Shown here: positions 45,201 to 57,293 of the stretch, one piece after another
Numbering within the stretch: the first letter of the stretch is position 1
Layout of the letters: the number at the start of each line of letters is the position of its first letter
Assembly: GCA_029379385.1 (NCBI GenBank)
Contig: CM055618.1
Coordinates: forward strand, 12,038,134 to 12,102,133
DNA: 64,000 bases
Direction of reading: 5' to 3'
Origin: Quillaja saponaria
Lineage: Eukaryota > Streptophyta > Magnoliopsida > Fabales > Quillajaceae
Notes under the pieces: model-generated
Seen by the model: only the letters and a program-made list of their open reading frames with translations
Databases searched by the model: none
Told to the model about the DNA's origin: nothing
Translations under genes and position numbers: made by a program

Positions 45201-47965
45201 TTTGATTTATTATATGAAATCAGCCACTAACTTTTCAAAATTCTTATGAGAACTTAGAATTTGCTACTCCTACATTACAAAAGAACTTTCCATCTAAGAA
45301 ACTTAGACCATGGAAATCAATCTTAGGTTTCAACCCTTTTCTCTTTCCAACTATTCAAGTGGTATCAGAGCGACAGATGGTCTTAGGCTTTGAGTACACC
45401 AAAATCTCAAAAGTTGAAAGAAATCAAAGAACGACAGAGATGAATCTCTAAACGGCTTGATTACTTAATTAGAAACTTGTATGCAATTTTCATGTGAAGA
45501 TTATGAATCTTTGGACATACCGAAAGGTTATCCAGAAGAGAAAAAATATTTCAAAATTAATTTTGTAGATCTCGGCCAATCTATGATTTTTATCCTGAAA
45601 ACTTTGAAGATATGTGCAGGTAAACGGTCTGCATGATTTTTATAGTTTTGATAAGCAGAACATTCACTAAGTGTTTGATAGATGTCCTAAGAGGGATCTT
45701 TTACATCGAGAAGATTCTTCTATGATGTATATTTTCTGCCCGGAAGATAGCTGAAAAAAGAGTAAGGAACATGACACTATCGGTTTGCAATAGACATCAT
45801 TCATGCTTTATGCCTAAAAATATTTTCTGGTTAATACAAGTAGACGAAAAAAGAAAAGGTGTAGATTGTTGCAAGATATTTAGGAAATTCTTGTAGCAAC
45901 TTGAGAGCGAGTTGTTTTTCCCAAGAGGAGGAGAATTGATGTACGGATTACTGTTGCTGTTATTTAATTATGGGTTTTATAACATTTTAGGGTTGTTTTT
46001 ATTATTATATCATGTGCGGTTAGAATTAGATTAAATCAAGGGCTATTAAGTTTTATTAGGGTATTAGGATATTATATCTTTATAAATAGATGCCTCATGA
46101 TATTTTGTAATATGTTATATTTTGATAATTATATGAAATCAATCGACGTTTTTCCAAATTCTTATCAGAACTTATGATTTTCTTCTCAGAGCATTCTAAA
46201 AGAGCTTTCTCTTTGTTTCTATCTAAGAAACTTAATTCCATGAAAATCAAACCTCCTTTTACACCCTTTGACACTTCCAACCGCATCAATTATATAAGAA
46301 AATGTGCATTATCTACTGGTGTCTTTGGTGAAACTCGGCTGATCCTTCTTAATTTAATACACTAAAAAACGTTTTGGAGTACCTGTGTCTCCATTTGAGG
46401 TTGATTCATATCCAAGGATCCAGAACTACATCTTTGATACCGTTCAAGTGTCTTCTCAATGCTGCAGCAAGACAATTATAACAAGAGCGGGAGCATCAAG
46501 TTGTAACATTAATCATGCCAAAATTTGAATTTAAAATAAGAAAAAGAAATGCAAAGAAACGTAGAAGAAGTATACATATTCAGATGGTACAGAACAGCAA
46601 TAAAACTATCCATGGGAAATAACTCTAATTCCGTTCAACTTTTGTATCCTCCTTCTTTGTCTCAGTCTACATATATAAAGGTTTATTGTTTTCTTTCCAA
46701 TTTAAGGCTTCCTATCTTCATGAACTAGTTTCAGTTTGAAATGGACATCACCAAAGACTTCATGGGGATTTGGTTCCAATCTTGTACATGTGACAGGAAA
46801 ATTTCTCCACCACTTGTATAAAACAAGATTCTAATATTATGTCAAAAAATTAATCAATTCAAAGTTATGAACTTGTCAGAATGCATAATGCATACGTGCT
46901 TCATATTTTCTGCTTAATTATTAAGTATAAAAACAAGTATTGACAACAATCAAAAGACTTCACAATTTAATCAAAGACCAACCTAACGCACGAACATCGA
47001 TTTAATTAACTAATGAGTACTTGAGTTAGAATAATGGGAACTCTAGTGACTCCTTCAAGACATGGGAGAAAACAAACATAAAAAGCTAAGCACTAATCCC
47101 AAAATGAAGTAATCTTTCTATTCACTAGGTTTTAGACTTTCATCACCAGGGTTCATGGAAAGCTATATATATATATATATATATTTGTAGGCATTGATCT
47201 TTACTTTCTGTACCAGGGTTTCAGAAGGTGTCAAAAGGTACTTAATCCAGCTGTTGTTCAAGGATATTAAATGAAAATTTTAGTAGTTATAACTCATCAT
47301 ATATATAGTTGGAAGAAAATTTTCACTGGAACTCTATGGAATATCATAAAAATGGCGTTTGGGTGATCGTTGGACTAATAAAGTTTAAGATTTTAACAAC
47401 AAAACTCACTGTTAGGATGAGATTGCTCCAAAAACAAAAGGAAAAAACAAACAATGAGCAAAAAGGGAAAATATAACAAGGGAACCAATTAGCAGATCCG
47501 CCCCTACGCAAATCACAACCATCTCTAGCCCATACCTCTGCAAACTACTCAAAACATGAAAGACCAGACAAATCAGCTTGGTAATAAAAAAACTTCAGCA
47601 AAAACCCACCCCAAACGAAACAAATTTAAACATTTCAACCACCCAATTCAACAAATCAACACCTCAAATTAAAAAAACAAGAAGATAAACAAAAACAGAC
47701 CCACTAAAATTTTTCCAAATTCAGAGAGACATATAAGCATACACATGGAGAGTATCCATCATATTGGGGGGCAGATGTACCTAGAACTGCTGGAGAATTC
47801 GAAGAGCTTGCCACGGTTGGAGAAAATGATGAGGGCAACTTCAGCATCACACAGAACTGAGAGCTCAAACGCTTTTTTCAGCAACCCATTTCTTCTCTTT
47901 GCAAATGTCACTTGCCGATTAACCTTGTTCTCAATCCTTTTCAACTCCACTCTTCCCCTACCCAT
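42225..47965 (-). CDS. SEP4: SEPALLATA4/AGL3-type MADS-box transcription factor, 8 exons
   Basis: E-class MIKC factor that bridges floral quartets with AP1 and other MADS proteins. Exons 47965-47781, 46461-46383, 44186-44125, 43981-43882, 43287-43246, 43113-43072, 42500-42403 and 42309-42225 join in phase to 693 nt, 230 residues. The MADS domain has the AGL2/SEP text [31 protein letters not shown] and [14 protein letters not shown]. The I region is [17 protein letters not shown]. The K domain includes [39 protein letters not shown] and [14 protein letters not shown]. The C-terminus ends NGYVSGWMH, the SEP II motif in the form with Ser where Pro is usual. Two acceptors lie close together at exon 8 (42309 and about 42296); only the first keeps the SEP ending in frame. 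SEP4 is preferred over SEP1/2 from FEFSSSS and YQRCS; moderately sure of the subclade. Intron 2 is enlarged by a TRIM-like element. Confidence 0.94.
44307..46288 (+). mobile_element. TRIM-like retroelement with three LTRs in SEP4 intron 2
   Basis: LTR a (about 44307-44637), a 5'-truncated LTR b (about 45184-45358) and LTR c (45937-46288, 352 bp) align over ATATGAAATCA.CC, CTTAT.AGAACTTA, AAAAGA.TTTCC and TTCCAA..ATC. The outer ends are TGATG and CATCA. After LTR b stands TGGTATCAGAGC (45361-45372), the classical primer-binding site for initiator Met tRNA; the site after LTR a is degenerate (TGATATCACAGC). Before LTR c a polypurine tract AAGAGGAGGAGAA ends at 45935. The internal part is only about 580 bp and codes for no recognised protein. 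Flanks ATTAC (44302-44306) and ATTAT (46289-46293) may be the target-site duplication. Orientation is opposite to SEP4. Confidence 0.75.
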
Positions 47966-50028
47966 TACTTTAAATTTCTCTTATTAAATATTATTTTTGA
48001 AAAACATCACAGAAATGTTATTTCACCACCACCTTCTCTAGCATAGCTTCTACCCCTCTTTCGTTAACGTCCACCGGGGGTTCTGCTCCATAAATGTTTG
48101 TACCCGGAGAGACAGACTTGGAAGATAAGGTACTTTTAGCCCTTTGCTGTAATTTATTTTCATTTTAGCTGTAAAAAAAGCGTAGTTTTTATTTTCTCTG
48201 GTGTATTTGGAACAAAATGAAAATTAATTAAATGAATTTCATAATTAATTCATTTAAAATGAATTCTCTTATTTAAAATAAAAACTACACATATATAATT
48301 AAATTTATTTCTCTTAATTATTTAGAACAAATGAAAATTATATTTTAGTTTAATTATTTTTCTCATACTATCTTTAACTTTTTAATTAAAACTAGTATTG
48401 ATCAATTAAAAATATAAAAATGAGAAATTAATTGTTGTTCAATGAATAAAAACAAGTTAATAAGAAATTTTTTTGAAATTTGTTAGGTGAACATGTGAGA
48501 TGGAGTAGTGTGCTGGTGATGACTTTTTATCAATTTGTCTAAGTGAAAAACATATGTAATATTAAAGACAAAAATATTGTTTGAGGTGAGACATAATAAT
48601 AATTTATCTCTGATGAATTATGTAGACAAACTAATAATTTATCTCAAATGTATTCTAATAAATAAAATCCACCATATTTGGTGTGGAATTCATAAATGAA
48701 TAAAATGTGCATTTTAAGTGAATTTCATTTAAATTTAACATTTTTTTATTTGTTCCAAACATAAAAATTATAGAGTTCATTTCAAATGAAATTGATTCCA
48801 TACTATTTTTAGGTTCCAAACCCTCCCTAAATGTTTTGCATGTGAGTCGTAATTAATATATATTTTAAATATTTATATTATTTTAAATTTTATTAAATTA
48901 AAATCAATATAGGTGCTTCTTTTATATTTTTTTTTTCTTTCTTTACTCTCATGAAGGAAGATACTAATATTTAAAATAATTTACTAATTTAAGCATGTTT
49001 GTTTTTACTTAAAATTATTTGGTTATAATTGATAATCAAATTAATAATTATTTAAGAATTATGATTGAGTTTTAAATTATATAATAATTGTATAAAGTGT
49101 TTAGTGAGAATTACTCATGATTTATGAAATTACTAATTAAAATTTTGTTTGTATTTGATAAAATAATTGTTTAATTTGTTTCTATTACAATTACCAACAA
49201 AATGGTATTGAAGTTAAGCAATGGTACGAGGGTGATGTGTTAAGGTATTAGTTGTTATTTATAAAAATGATAAAGATATTGATTTTTTACTTGGTTAAAC
49301 TAAAAAAAGTAAAAAACATCAAATCATTACTTTTTTTAATTATAAGAAAAAAATTTAAATCAAATTATAATCTAAAAAGTATTTAACCAAACCCTCAACA
49401 TCTAGTTTATCTAATTAGATTCAGGTTTACTCAAATTATAATTAAATACAAACTCTCTAAATGAAAGTGGATAATTTTAATCGCTAATAATCTAGTTAAG
49501 AAAGGTACCAAAAAAATATTGCATGGATGGTTATTCTTTCCCTTCATAGGAAAACTAAATATGTTAATATTCTTACTCTCTTTTTTAGACTCAAGATACA
49601 CCAAAATATGAGATTATTTGTTTTGTTAATCTCATCAACCATCATTACATTTATGCAATTTGAAGATAGAAGAAATATATCTCATTCTTGTCAAAAGTTA
49701 ATATTATTTTATATATAATTTTGGTTAAAAAAAATTTATTGTCTATGAATTACAGAACAAAAGATAATTCTCTTCTTCCTATAATCTCAAGTAAAAACGA
49801 GATTGGATCACAACAGATTGGCATTGCTTTATAAAGAGGAATTAATAAGCTCTAAAACTAATACTTCCTTCACCCAGATAAAGAAACATATAACAACGTA
49901 CCATATTCTTAGTATATAGACAAAATCAATCAATGTCATGTTCACTCTTTTATTTCATTGTTTTTCTTCCATCTTTTCACACAACTTCTACCCACTTAGA
50001 CAAGACAACACACCTAAGGGCTATATAT

Positions 50029-50047
50029 AGAGAGAGAGAGAGAGAGT
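50029..50047. repeat. (AG)n microsatellite
   Basis: Continuous AG dinucleotides. Confidence 0.9.
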
Positions 50048-53000
50048 ACACTTATAAGAATAGGTAAATATAAAATATTAAGAATATGTTAATGGGGCCA
50101 TATATAAATAACCATTGTAAATAGAGTATGAAGAGTAGGAATCATGTCATAACAAGATAATTAAATTTAGGAAAATGACATTTATAAGGTAAATAAAATA
50201 TAAATAATATTATTCAAAAATATTAATTTAGTCAAAAAGTTAAATAAATAAAATTAAAATAATCCAACAACTCCTGATTTGGGGTTTTTATATTTTCAGA
50301 CGCTTTCCAAAGCTATAAGTTTCTCTAAACAAAATAGAACTTCTCTATCACCACTATTCATGACTTCAGTTGAGTTGTTTAGCATTTTGAAACACACTAA
50401 AAACACCTCTTACTTTGAAAAATACAAACAAAATACTTTCAAGTTCTCAGTCTCATAATAAGTTTGTGACAAGAAAATTACCAAACAGCTTTACAAAACT
50501 TCTTTCTAGTATACAAACTTGGTGATATTAATCTTGAGATTTAAATTAATGATTAAAAGATTATTAACCTTCTCTTTAATAGAGATTTAAGGAAAACTGA
50601 AAAGAAATATATAAAGGGAGAATGGAGAAGGAATAGGTAAAAGAGTACGAAAATGATAGATATGTAGATGAAATTAGGGGAATATCAATTTTTAATTTAT
50701 CAAAAAATTCTTAAACTTTACATAATATGCCTATATATAAATAACATACTAGTCATTATTACCTAATGAGTTACTAAATTTTAATTATATAACAAAACAT
50801 AAAATAACATATAATTTTAAATTTTAAAATAATAATAATCTCGATTTCCACCATCATTAATCAAGCCGACTTTGAGCCCACAAAAGCTCATCCACTATAA
50901 ATAAGGTTATCCCTTTGCTTAAGGAAGTTGATTTCTCTTATATCTTAAACTCTGATTTTTTTATTTTTTTTATGTTTTTTTGGTTTTTTTGAGTTTCTTG
51001 TCCTTTGTACAAAAACTCAAAAGTCCAACACATTCAAGTATCCTTCGGTACTTTGATTCCCCACAGAATTCCTTTTACTGTTATTTATTTATTTTGCTGA
51101 AAATCCATTTAATTTTTTAATTGTTAAGGAATCAATTCTTCTTGTTTCTCTTTTTTCTTTTTTTTTTTCTTTTTTCGCTTTTCCTTTTTTCTTTTACTTT
51201 TCAGTGTTGGTCATACAAGAAGGAAGGAAAGATTGTTAAGCTTAATTTCCTTGGGAAAGAAAACAACCTATACCTTCACATCTTTCCCTTTTTTTTTTCT
51301 TTTTAAGATTCCTTTGATGGTGTAGTGGCATTCTTTTGCTTGTCTAAGATGGTTGAAATGGATTCCTTGTGACTAGGGTTGCAGATTTAAACTCGCAAGT
51401 TTAAATTTATGTTTGGATTCAATTCGTCAATAACTCGTGTATAATTATATCAAACGAGATGATAAAAAAACTCAAGAAATTTTTTTAACAAGTTTTAATA
51501 TATTTTTAGTAAATTTATACTTTAACAAAAAAAAAAAGTTTCAATGTTAAAAAGATATAATTAAATTATAGAATATATTACTTCAATCTCTCAATATTAT
51601 ATTGATACTACACGAATCTACTTTTATATTTCTTAAACTTACACAAATCTCTTTCAAAATTTAACAACTTGATCCAAACTACAAAAAATAATAAATAAAA
51701 GAAATTCCTAAAATACCTTGATTATCTTATTAAGAGGTACATAAGATTTTAGCATTGTTAAAATAATTTATTGATGATATGAAAAAATTAACTAAAGATA
51801 CAAAATTAGAATTAATTTAATAATCATTTCTAAAATTATTATAAACTAGAAAATAATGAAAAAAATATTTATACAATAACATAATATATATATATGAAGT
51901 TGTTATTGTCAAATTTAAAATGTATTATTTCATTTACTTTGTTTAGTTTTATTATTATTTCAAACATAAATTCAAAATTCGTTTCTATCTCATTTTGATA
52001 CGAATAATATTAAAATCATATTAATCTCTTAAATAAGAATATAATAAATACATTTTATTTTTATTTTAAACTTCATAAGAGATTTATGTAAATTTTATAA
52101 ATAATTAAGATATTCTATATAATACGTAAAATATCAAAATATATTCGATATGGTTGATTAGAAAATATTACCATATCGAATATATTTAATCATGAAAAGT
52201 ATCATTTTCGTAAATTAAACACAACTCATTTATCTAGCAAAAAAACAAAAAAACACAACTCGTTTATTTTATATAAAATTTAAATTAAAACTGGCCCTGT
52301 CTTCTGAACTTTGAAATTGTAAGATACACTAAATTTCTGTGAAAGCAAAGTAATAGCGTGTCGAGCTCTAATTGGTTAAAACCTGTACTGGAGCATCTAA
52401 GGATTTGACGCTGCCAGTGCACGTTCTGCTAAAACCGTACACCCCACCGCACCTAAATTTACTGTCTCTGCAAACTTCTAATATTGTTTTCCTTTTTCTT
52501 TTTTCCAAATTATTTTTTTGCTATTACTTTATTACTTAAAATTTATAACAAAGAGAAATAAATTTCAAAATCATGGTAACATGAGATATATTAATTGCAA
52601 CCTGTAATTAAAATTTATTTCACATAAGATGTGTATCATTGAAAGAGAGAGAATAAAAATCCTTGAATTTTTTTTTAAAGAAAAATTCTTACATTAATGA
52701 CTAATTAAGGTTATAGTAATTAAAATTAATCGCATCAGCTTGCATTTTAATTTTGATTGGTAGATCATAATTCATTTTGATAATTGTCCTTATAAAAATA
52801 ATATGTTGTCAGAGGTTAGTATTATCTATTTAAAGTAAAAATGAATGGAAGTTTTGCTTGATTGTTAATTTATGGATGCCTATTCAACATCTCGTATGGT
52901 TCATTTTGATCAAGAGTTGAATTGAAAAGGAAACAAATGGACAATTATTTTCTCGTATTTGAGAACTAAAATAAAAATGTGCATAACAAAAATTTTGGAA

Positions 53001-53302
53001 ATAAATGATGGAGAAATTTTCCTCATTTTGTACATGAGTTATATTTTAAATACTAATTGTTTTTATTTTATTAATTTTTTACTATTTTTATTACAAAATA
53101 AATAAATAAATAAAAACACATATTCTTGTTTCGGTAATTCAAAAGTAGGAGAATATTTTTTTATTAATGAATCAATATTAAAAAAGAAATGAGAATGGTA
53201 AATAGGACAATTTTGACCTCTGATTAGTTGAAACTAATTATGTGATTTTATAGTGTTTTTACGAGTTAAGTTGACAAAATTCACTTATATAAAATCTTAT
53301 CA

Positions 53303-53303
<1 letters not shown>

Positions 53304-53356
<53 letters not shown>
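53304..53356. repeat. Long (TA)n microsatellite
   Basis: About 26 uninterrupted TA units followed by an AAAT run; the longest simple repeat in the window. Confidence 0.95.
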
Positions 53357-53367
<11 letters not shown>

Positions 53368-54510
53368 TAAAATCTTCTTCCAAACATATGAAGTTATTAT
53401 ACAAAAGAACATTTTATTATATATAAATACTTAATTAATATAATTATTGATTGTTTCCTTAATTTCCAGCTGGAACTCCATTCCCTGTGTCACTTTGCTT
53501 GTGGAAAGGAGGAAATGAGGAATTGTATATTGAAAGATTGATGAGAAGATCAAGATTCTTTCTTATCTTATAATTTAATAATTCTATTACTCTTTTAAAG
53601 AACTTGAACATATTAAGTGTATCCATTATATTAATGCATGCCAGCAATCAAAAACATAGGCCATTATGCTGTGATGCTGGGTTAAGATCTTGGTTCATGT
53701 CCTCCCACATTGTCTCCTCATTTGAAAACAAGATTAAGTCTTGTAGGGACAGCCATTTTAGTGGATTACCTGGATGGGCTCAAAATTAGTCTTTTTTTAC
53801 ATGCTCACCCTCTTGGATCATTTGTCTTAGCTAGTCATAGCCTATCACAAAATCACCTTTTGGACTTTAATCCAATATCCATATAATATTATTACTATTT
53901 TTTGAGTTTATAAAAGATGGCTGATCAATTGTTCGGTGTGAGTGTAATAGAATGACTTGATCAGTCAAGATCTAACTTTGATACCATCTTCGATGAAAAG
54001 GAATTCTATATTCAAATTATATATATAGGCTATAGATATCTACATAACATAGTGAACGTCAATTAAGTATCAATCAAATACATTTATAGTCTTAATTTGC
54101 AGACATAATAGAGATAATTGAGGCATAAATCATGAATCAATCGAGAGCCCTTGTTTTATGCTAACAATAAAAGACTTGTTTATTTTTTCTTCATAAGTTC
54201 TTGCTTGTGATGATGAAAACTATATTCAATCATATCAATAGATATCATCCAATTAAACTAACGGACAAATTCAATATCCATAATAATTTCAACCCATGAC
54301 AAGTTGTAACACCACAATTAAAAGTGTTTCATTTTTGAAAAGGGCATCAGAACCAGAACTGAAACAGGATGGGACGCAGAGAAACCATGACCATGGAACT
54401 TAACTTTAAGAATGTATGGTGCAAATCAAAAGAAAGCAACACAACATATCAGACATGTATCTATCTTCTAATATGTAGTATAGTCATTGGCTAGAAACAA
54501 TGACGACGAC

Positions 54511-54696
54511 ATGCCGGTTAAGGTGGTATCCAACACCACTGCTGGCAGACGGCCACCGGATTTGACTGTAACAGTCAGGATTGTGCCAATTTTCATATAT
54601 ATGGCCATTGTCTTGTTGGGTCTATGTGTTTTGCTTGATCATACATATATGTGGGCCCTTCATGAAACTCAAATTATAGGCACAAGATCATATTAA
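54511..54696 (+). CDS. Possible small one-TM protein
   Basis: The ATG at 54511 opens 61 codons to TAA. Residues 1-26 are polar (KVVSNTTAGRRPPDLTVTVR), residues 28-46 are one hydrophobic segment (IFIYMAIVLLGLCVLL), and the tail is short. The base composition is less AT-rich than the surroundings. I do not recognise it, and no TATA box or intron is obvious. An exon remnant of a lost gene is equally possible. Confidence 0.25.
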   Translation: MPVKVVSNTTAGRRPPDLTVTVRIVPIFIYMAIVLLGLCVLLDHTYMWALHETQIIGTRSY

Positions 54697-56837
54697 ACTT
54701 GGGTAAATATTGAGGTTGTGGTTTTGCATTGAGTTTGGCCCATTACAATAGAGTCTACAAAATATGTCCTCTAGTGGCTTGATATGTTCATGCTGTTTAT
54801 AGTAATAGAAAGTAGAAACGTTTTCCATCAGAAGCATCCAATTGACATAAGTTAGGTATACATTAATCTTAGTTGATGTTTATCAACAATTTTGATAGGA
54901 GGTAGGTGAATGATACATATACCAAATTAATATATGAAAATATGGAAAGGAGTGACTATTTTGAGTGAAAATAATTTTATGCTCTTTGATCACATGTGGG
55001 TAGGATTTATTCACTGTGTCAAATATTTGATTCAATTGTGTTGGGTGTTGGGTTTTTAAGTATGTGTTTTATGTTTATTTTAAATTAAAACACTTTTAGA
55101 TATGTTTTTTTTTTGTTTTTGATCAGATTAAATTTTGATAATTCGAACCACGATCCGATCCATTGAAATGCATGTCCAGAAGGAGTGGGCCTCAAGAGTT
55201 TCTTATGCTTTTCTAATCAAATAGGTCCATCCTCCTTTATTTTATGCCCAAAAAAATGGTTGAAACTTGAAAGACGATGAAACTCATCTATCATCACTTG
55301 CCAATGACAATTGCATTCACATTTGATAGGGCCTTAATGTTTGACATATTGCAAAGCCTGACATGAACTCCACCCAACAACGTTACTACATATGAAAGAA
55401 AACATATCTACTACTTCTGAGAAAAATTAGTGGTGGGGAATGAGTCTACTACAACTGGTAAAACAAGGATTTTAGGTAAATCTTATTGGAGCTATATTGA
55501 GAGAGAAGAGATTATTAGAGTTGTTTGTAAACTTGTTGTGGTAGCCAAGACAAACACAAATTGGGACCATTAATTTTCAGTTCCCACATGAAAGTGGGGA
55601 AAATTTGACTAGACCATATATTGTTAATGGAACTGTCATGGTCATATTAATTACTCATGTGGCTACATATGAGATTTTTGTCAAGGTTTATACACATCAT
55701 ATGTTGGTACCAGCTGCCATATACCACATCTTTCATATGTGCACATTGTGGTGTAGGTAACCAGGTATGTCTTTTATTTCATATGCAATGCACATGTGCT
55801 CAATACCACATTGGCAACAGTTCAGTGCTGTGACCACTCTTTCATAGGTTTGTTGTATTTTAATGGGCCAAATCTATGAAATAACACCGTAATGGTGTTT
55901 TAAATGGATAATTCACTGAGAATGACTTCCATAAAACAGAATAACAATTTGCTCTGTGCAATCTGAAAAGAAAAAAAAATGTTTATAGCAAGTATATATA
56001 TATATATATCTAGCTCTTTAACTTCTTCTCAAATTAAAAGTTCTCCTTAGTTCTACTTTTGTTTTCCTTAGGTAATTATTGGTGGGACTACAATAGATTT
56101 TATGGTACATCATTTTGATTTTCAAATTTTGATTATTGTATTCTTTATTTGAACTAGCCAATGGTTGGAAATTGAAATTCTACCCTCAAAAGGATTTGCT
56201 ATAGTGAAAGAGTTTTGGTTGCAATCACCTAAAGAGGAGGCAGCAAGATATTAAGGGGCCATAGTTAATCTTTCTTAGTCAAAAAGAATTACTTGGGTCA
56301 ATAAAATTGTATGAAGCACAAACATGGATGCAACTATTCAACAAGAAAATGTTCAAAAAAGTAGTTAAGATTGACACTAAAATGGTGATATAACACAAAT
56401 ATTGTGACTTAAGATCATATTATATCTTTTAATAATAGTATGTTATATTGTGACTTTTTCAAATGTCATATATGATAGATGACAGTCACTAATTAAAAGT
56501 GTGCATGTCTTATTTCTTTTTAGTATTAGATTCAAAATTGATGTGTCATGTCTCGTTATATTATCAATTGTCAAATGAGTTAATACTACATAAATGAAAA
56601 ATATCAGTGCATCAGAATCAGAGATAAAAATATATTTTGTTGATTTGAACTTGAGATAATTTTCAATTTACAGAATTACAAGTCTCAAGTTATTATTCTT
56701 ATGCAGTAAAAATTCAATCAACCTCCTAATAAAAAGAATTAAGTGAATTAATTATCATCCAAATCATTAAAGAGTGACTTAGAAGGTCCAAAATGATGGT
56801 GATATCTTATCTATCATTAATCATGATTGTCTACCTC

Positions 56838-56843
56838 TATAAA
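56838..56843 (+). promoter_or_regulatory. Possible TATA box of the BG1-like gene
   Basis: TATAAA in CTCTATAAAGATATG. Use of this box would give a 5'UTR of about 420 nt with small upstream ORFs, for example ATG at 57083. Confidence 0.35.
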
Positions 56844-57293
56844 GATATGTGCATTGAAGGTCAGCTAGCAATACATATGGTCATGACTCATAGCCAACAA
56901 CCACTTATTCACACTTAAACAGAGTAGAAGCCTAGAATCCAAGGAAACAGAGCTCTTTGCCTTCCACCATCCCCATCCCCATCCCAAGGCTCTGGTTTTC
57001 ACAGCATTAGAAGGATAAAAAAGCAATGTTTCCCAATCTTATGCCCCACTTTGCTGTTATTACAAAGACATAATTTCACATCATGTGGGTCTCTTCCAAA
57101 AACCTCCAAAAAAGCCTTCATCAAATAGAATTACAGGCAGAGTTGTTGATTATTACAAACTGACCCTCCACTACTCTCCATCATTTCAAACCTATCAATC
57201 TATCTTCCTCCCTACTTCCCCATATATACCTTCAAACCTACAACATAACTTTCAAACAAGCCCCAAACCACCATCAAAACAAAGGACTAAACC

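Larger units (their letters stand above)
47966..57293. other. Large gene-poor gap between SEP4 and the BG1-like gene
   Basis: About 9.3 kb with no confident gene. Upstream of SEP4 a worn inverted repeat (TTTGGAACAAA near 48208 and TTTGTTCCAAA near 48749) suggests a MITE. Simple repeats: (AG)n at 50029-50047 and a long (TA)n at 53304-53356. A TATA-like CTATAAATAAGG at 50895-50906 precedes a pyrimidine-rich stretch but leads to no ORF. A small ORF at 54511-54696 is listed separately. 51370-51480 (AACTCGCAAGTTTAAA..) looks like a dispersed repeat. Confidence 0.5.

Noticed and set aside
51121..51306. 61-codon Phe-rich frame
   Set aside because: A product of poly-T runs, not protein-like composition.
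53500..53600. Possible microRNA precursor near GATGAGAAGATCAAGATTC
   Set aside because: Local pairing is short and interrupted, and no known mature miRNA sequence was recognised.
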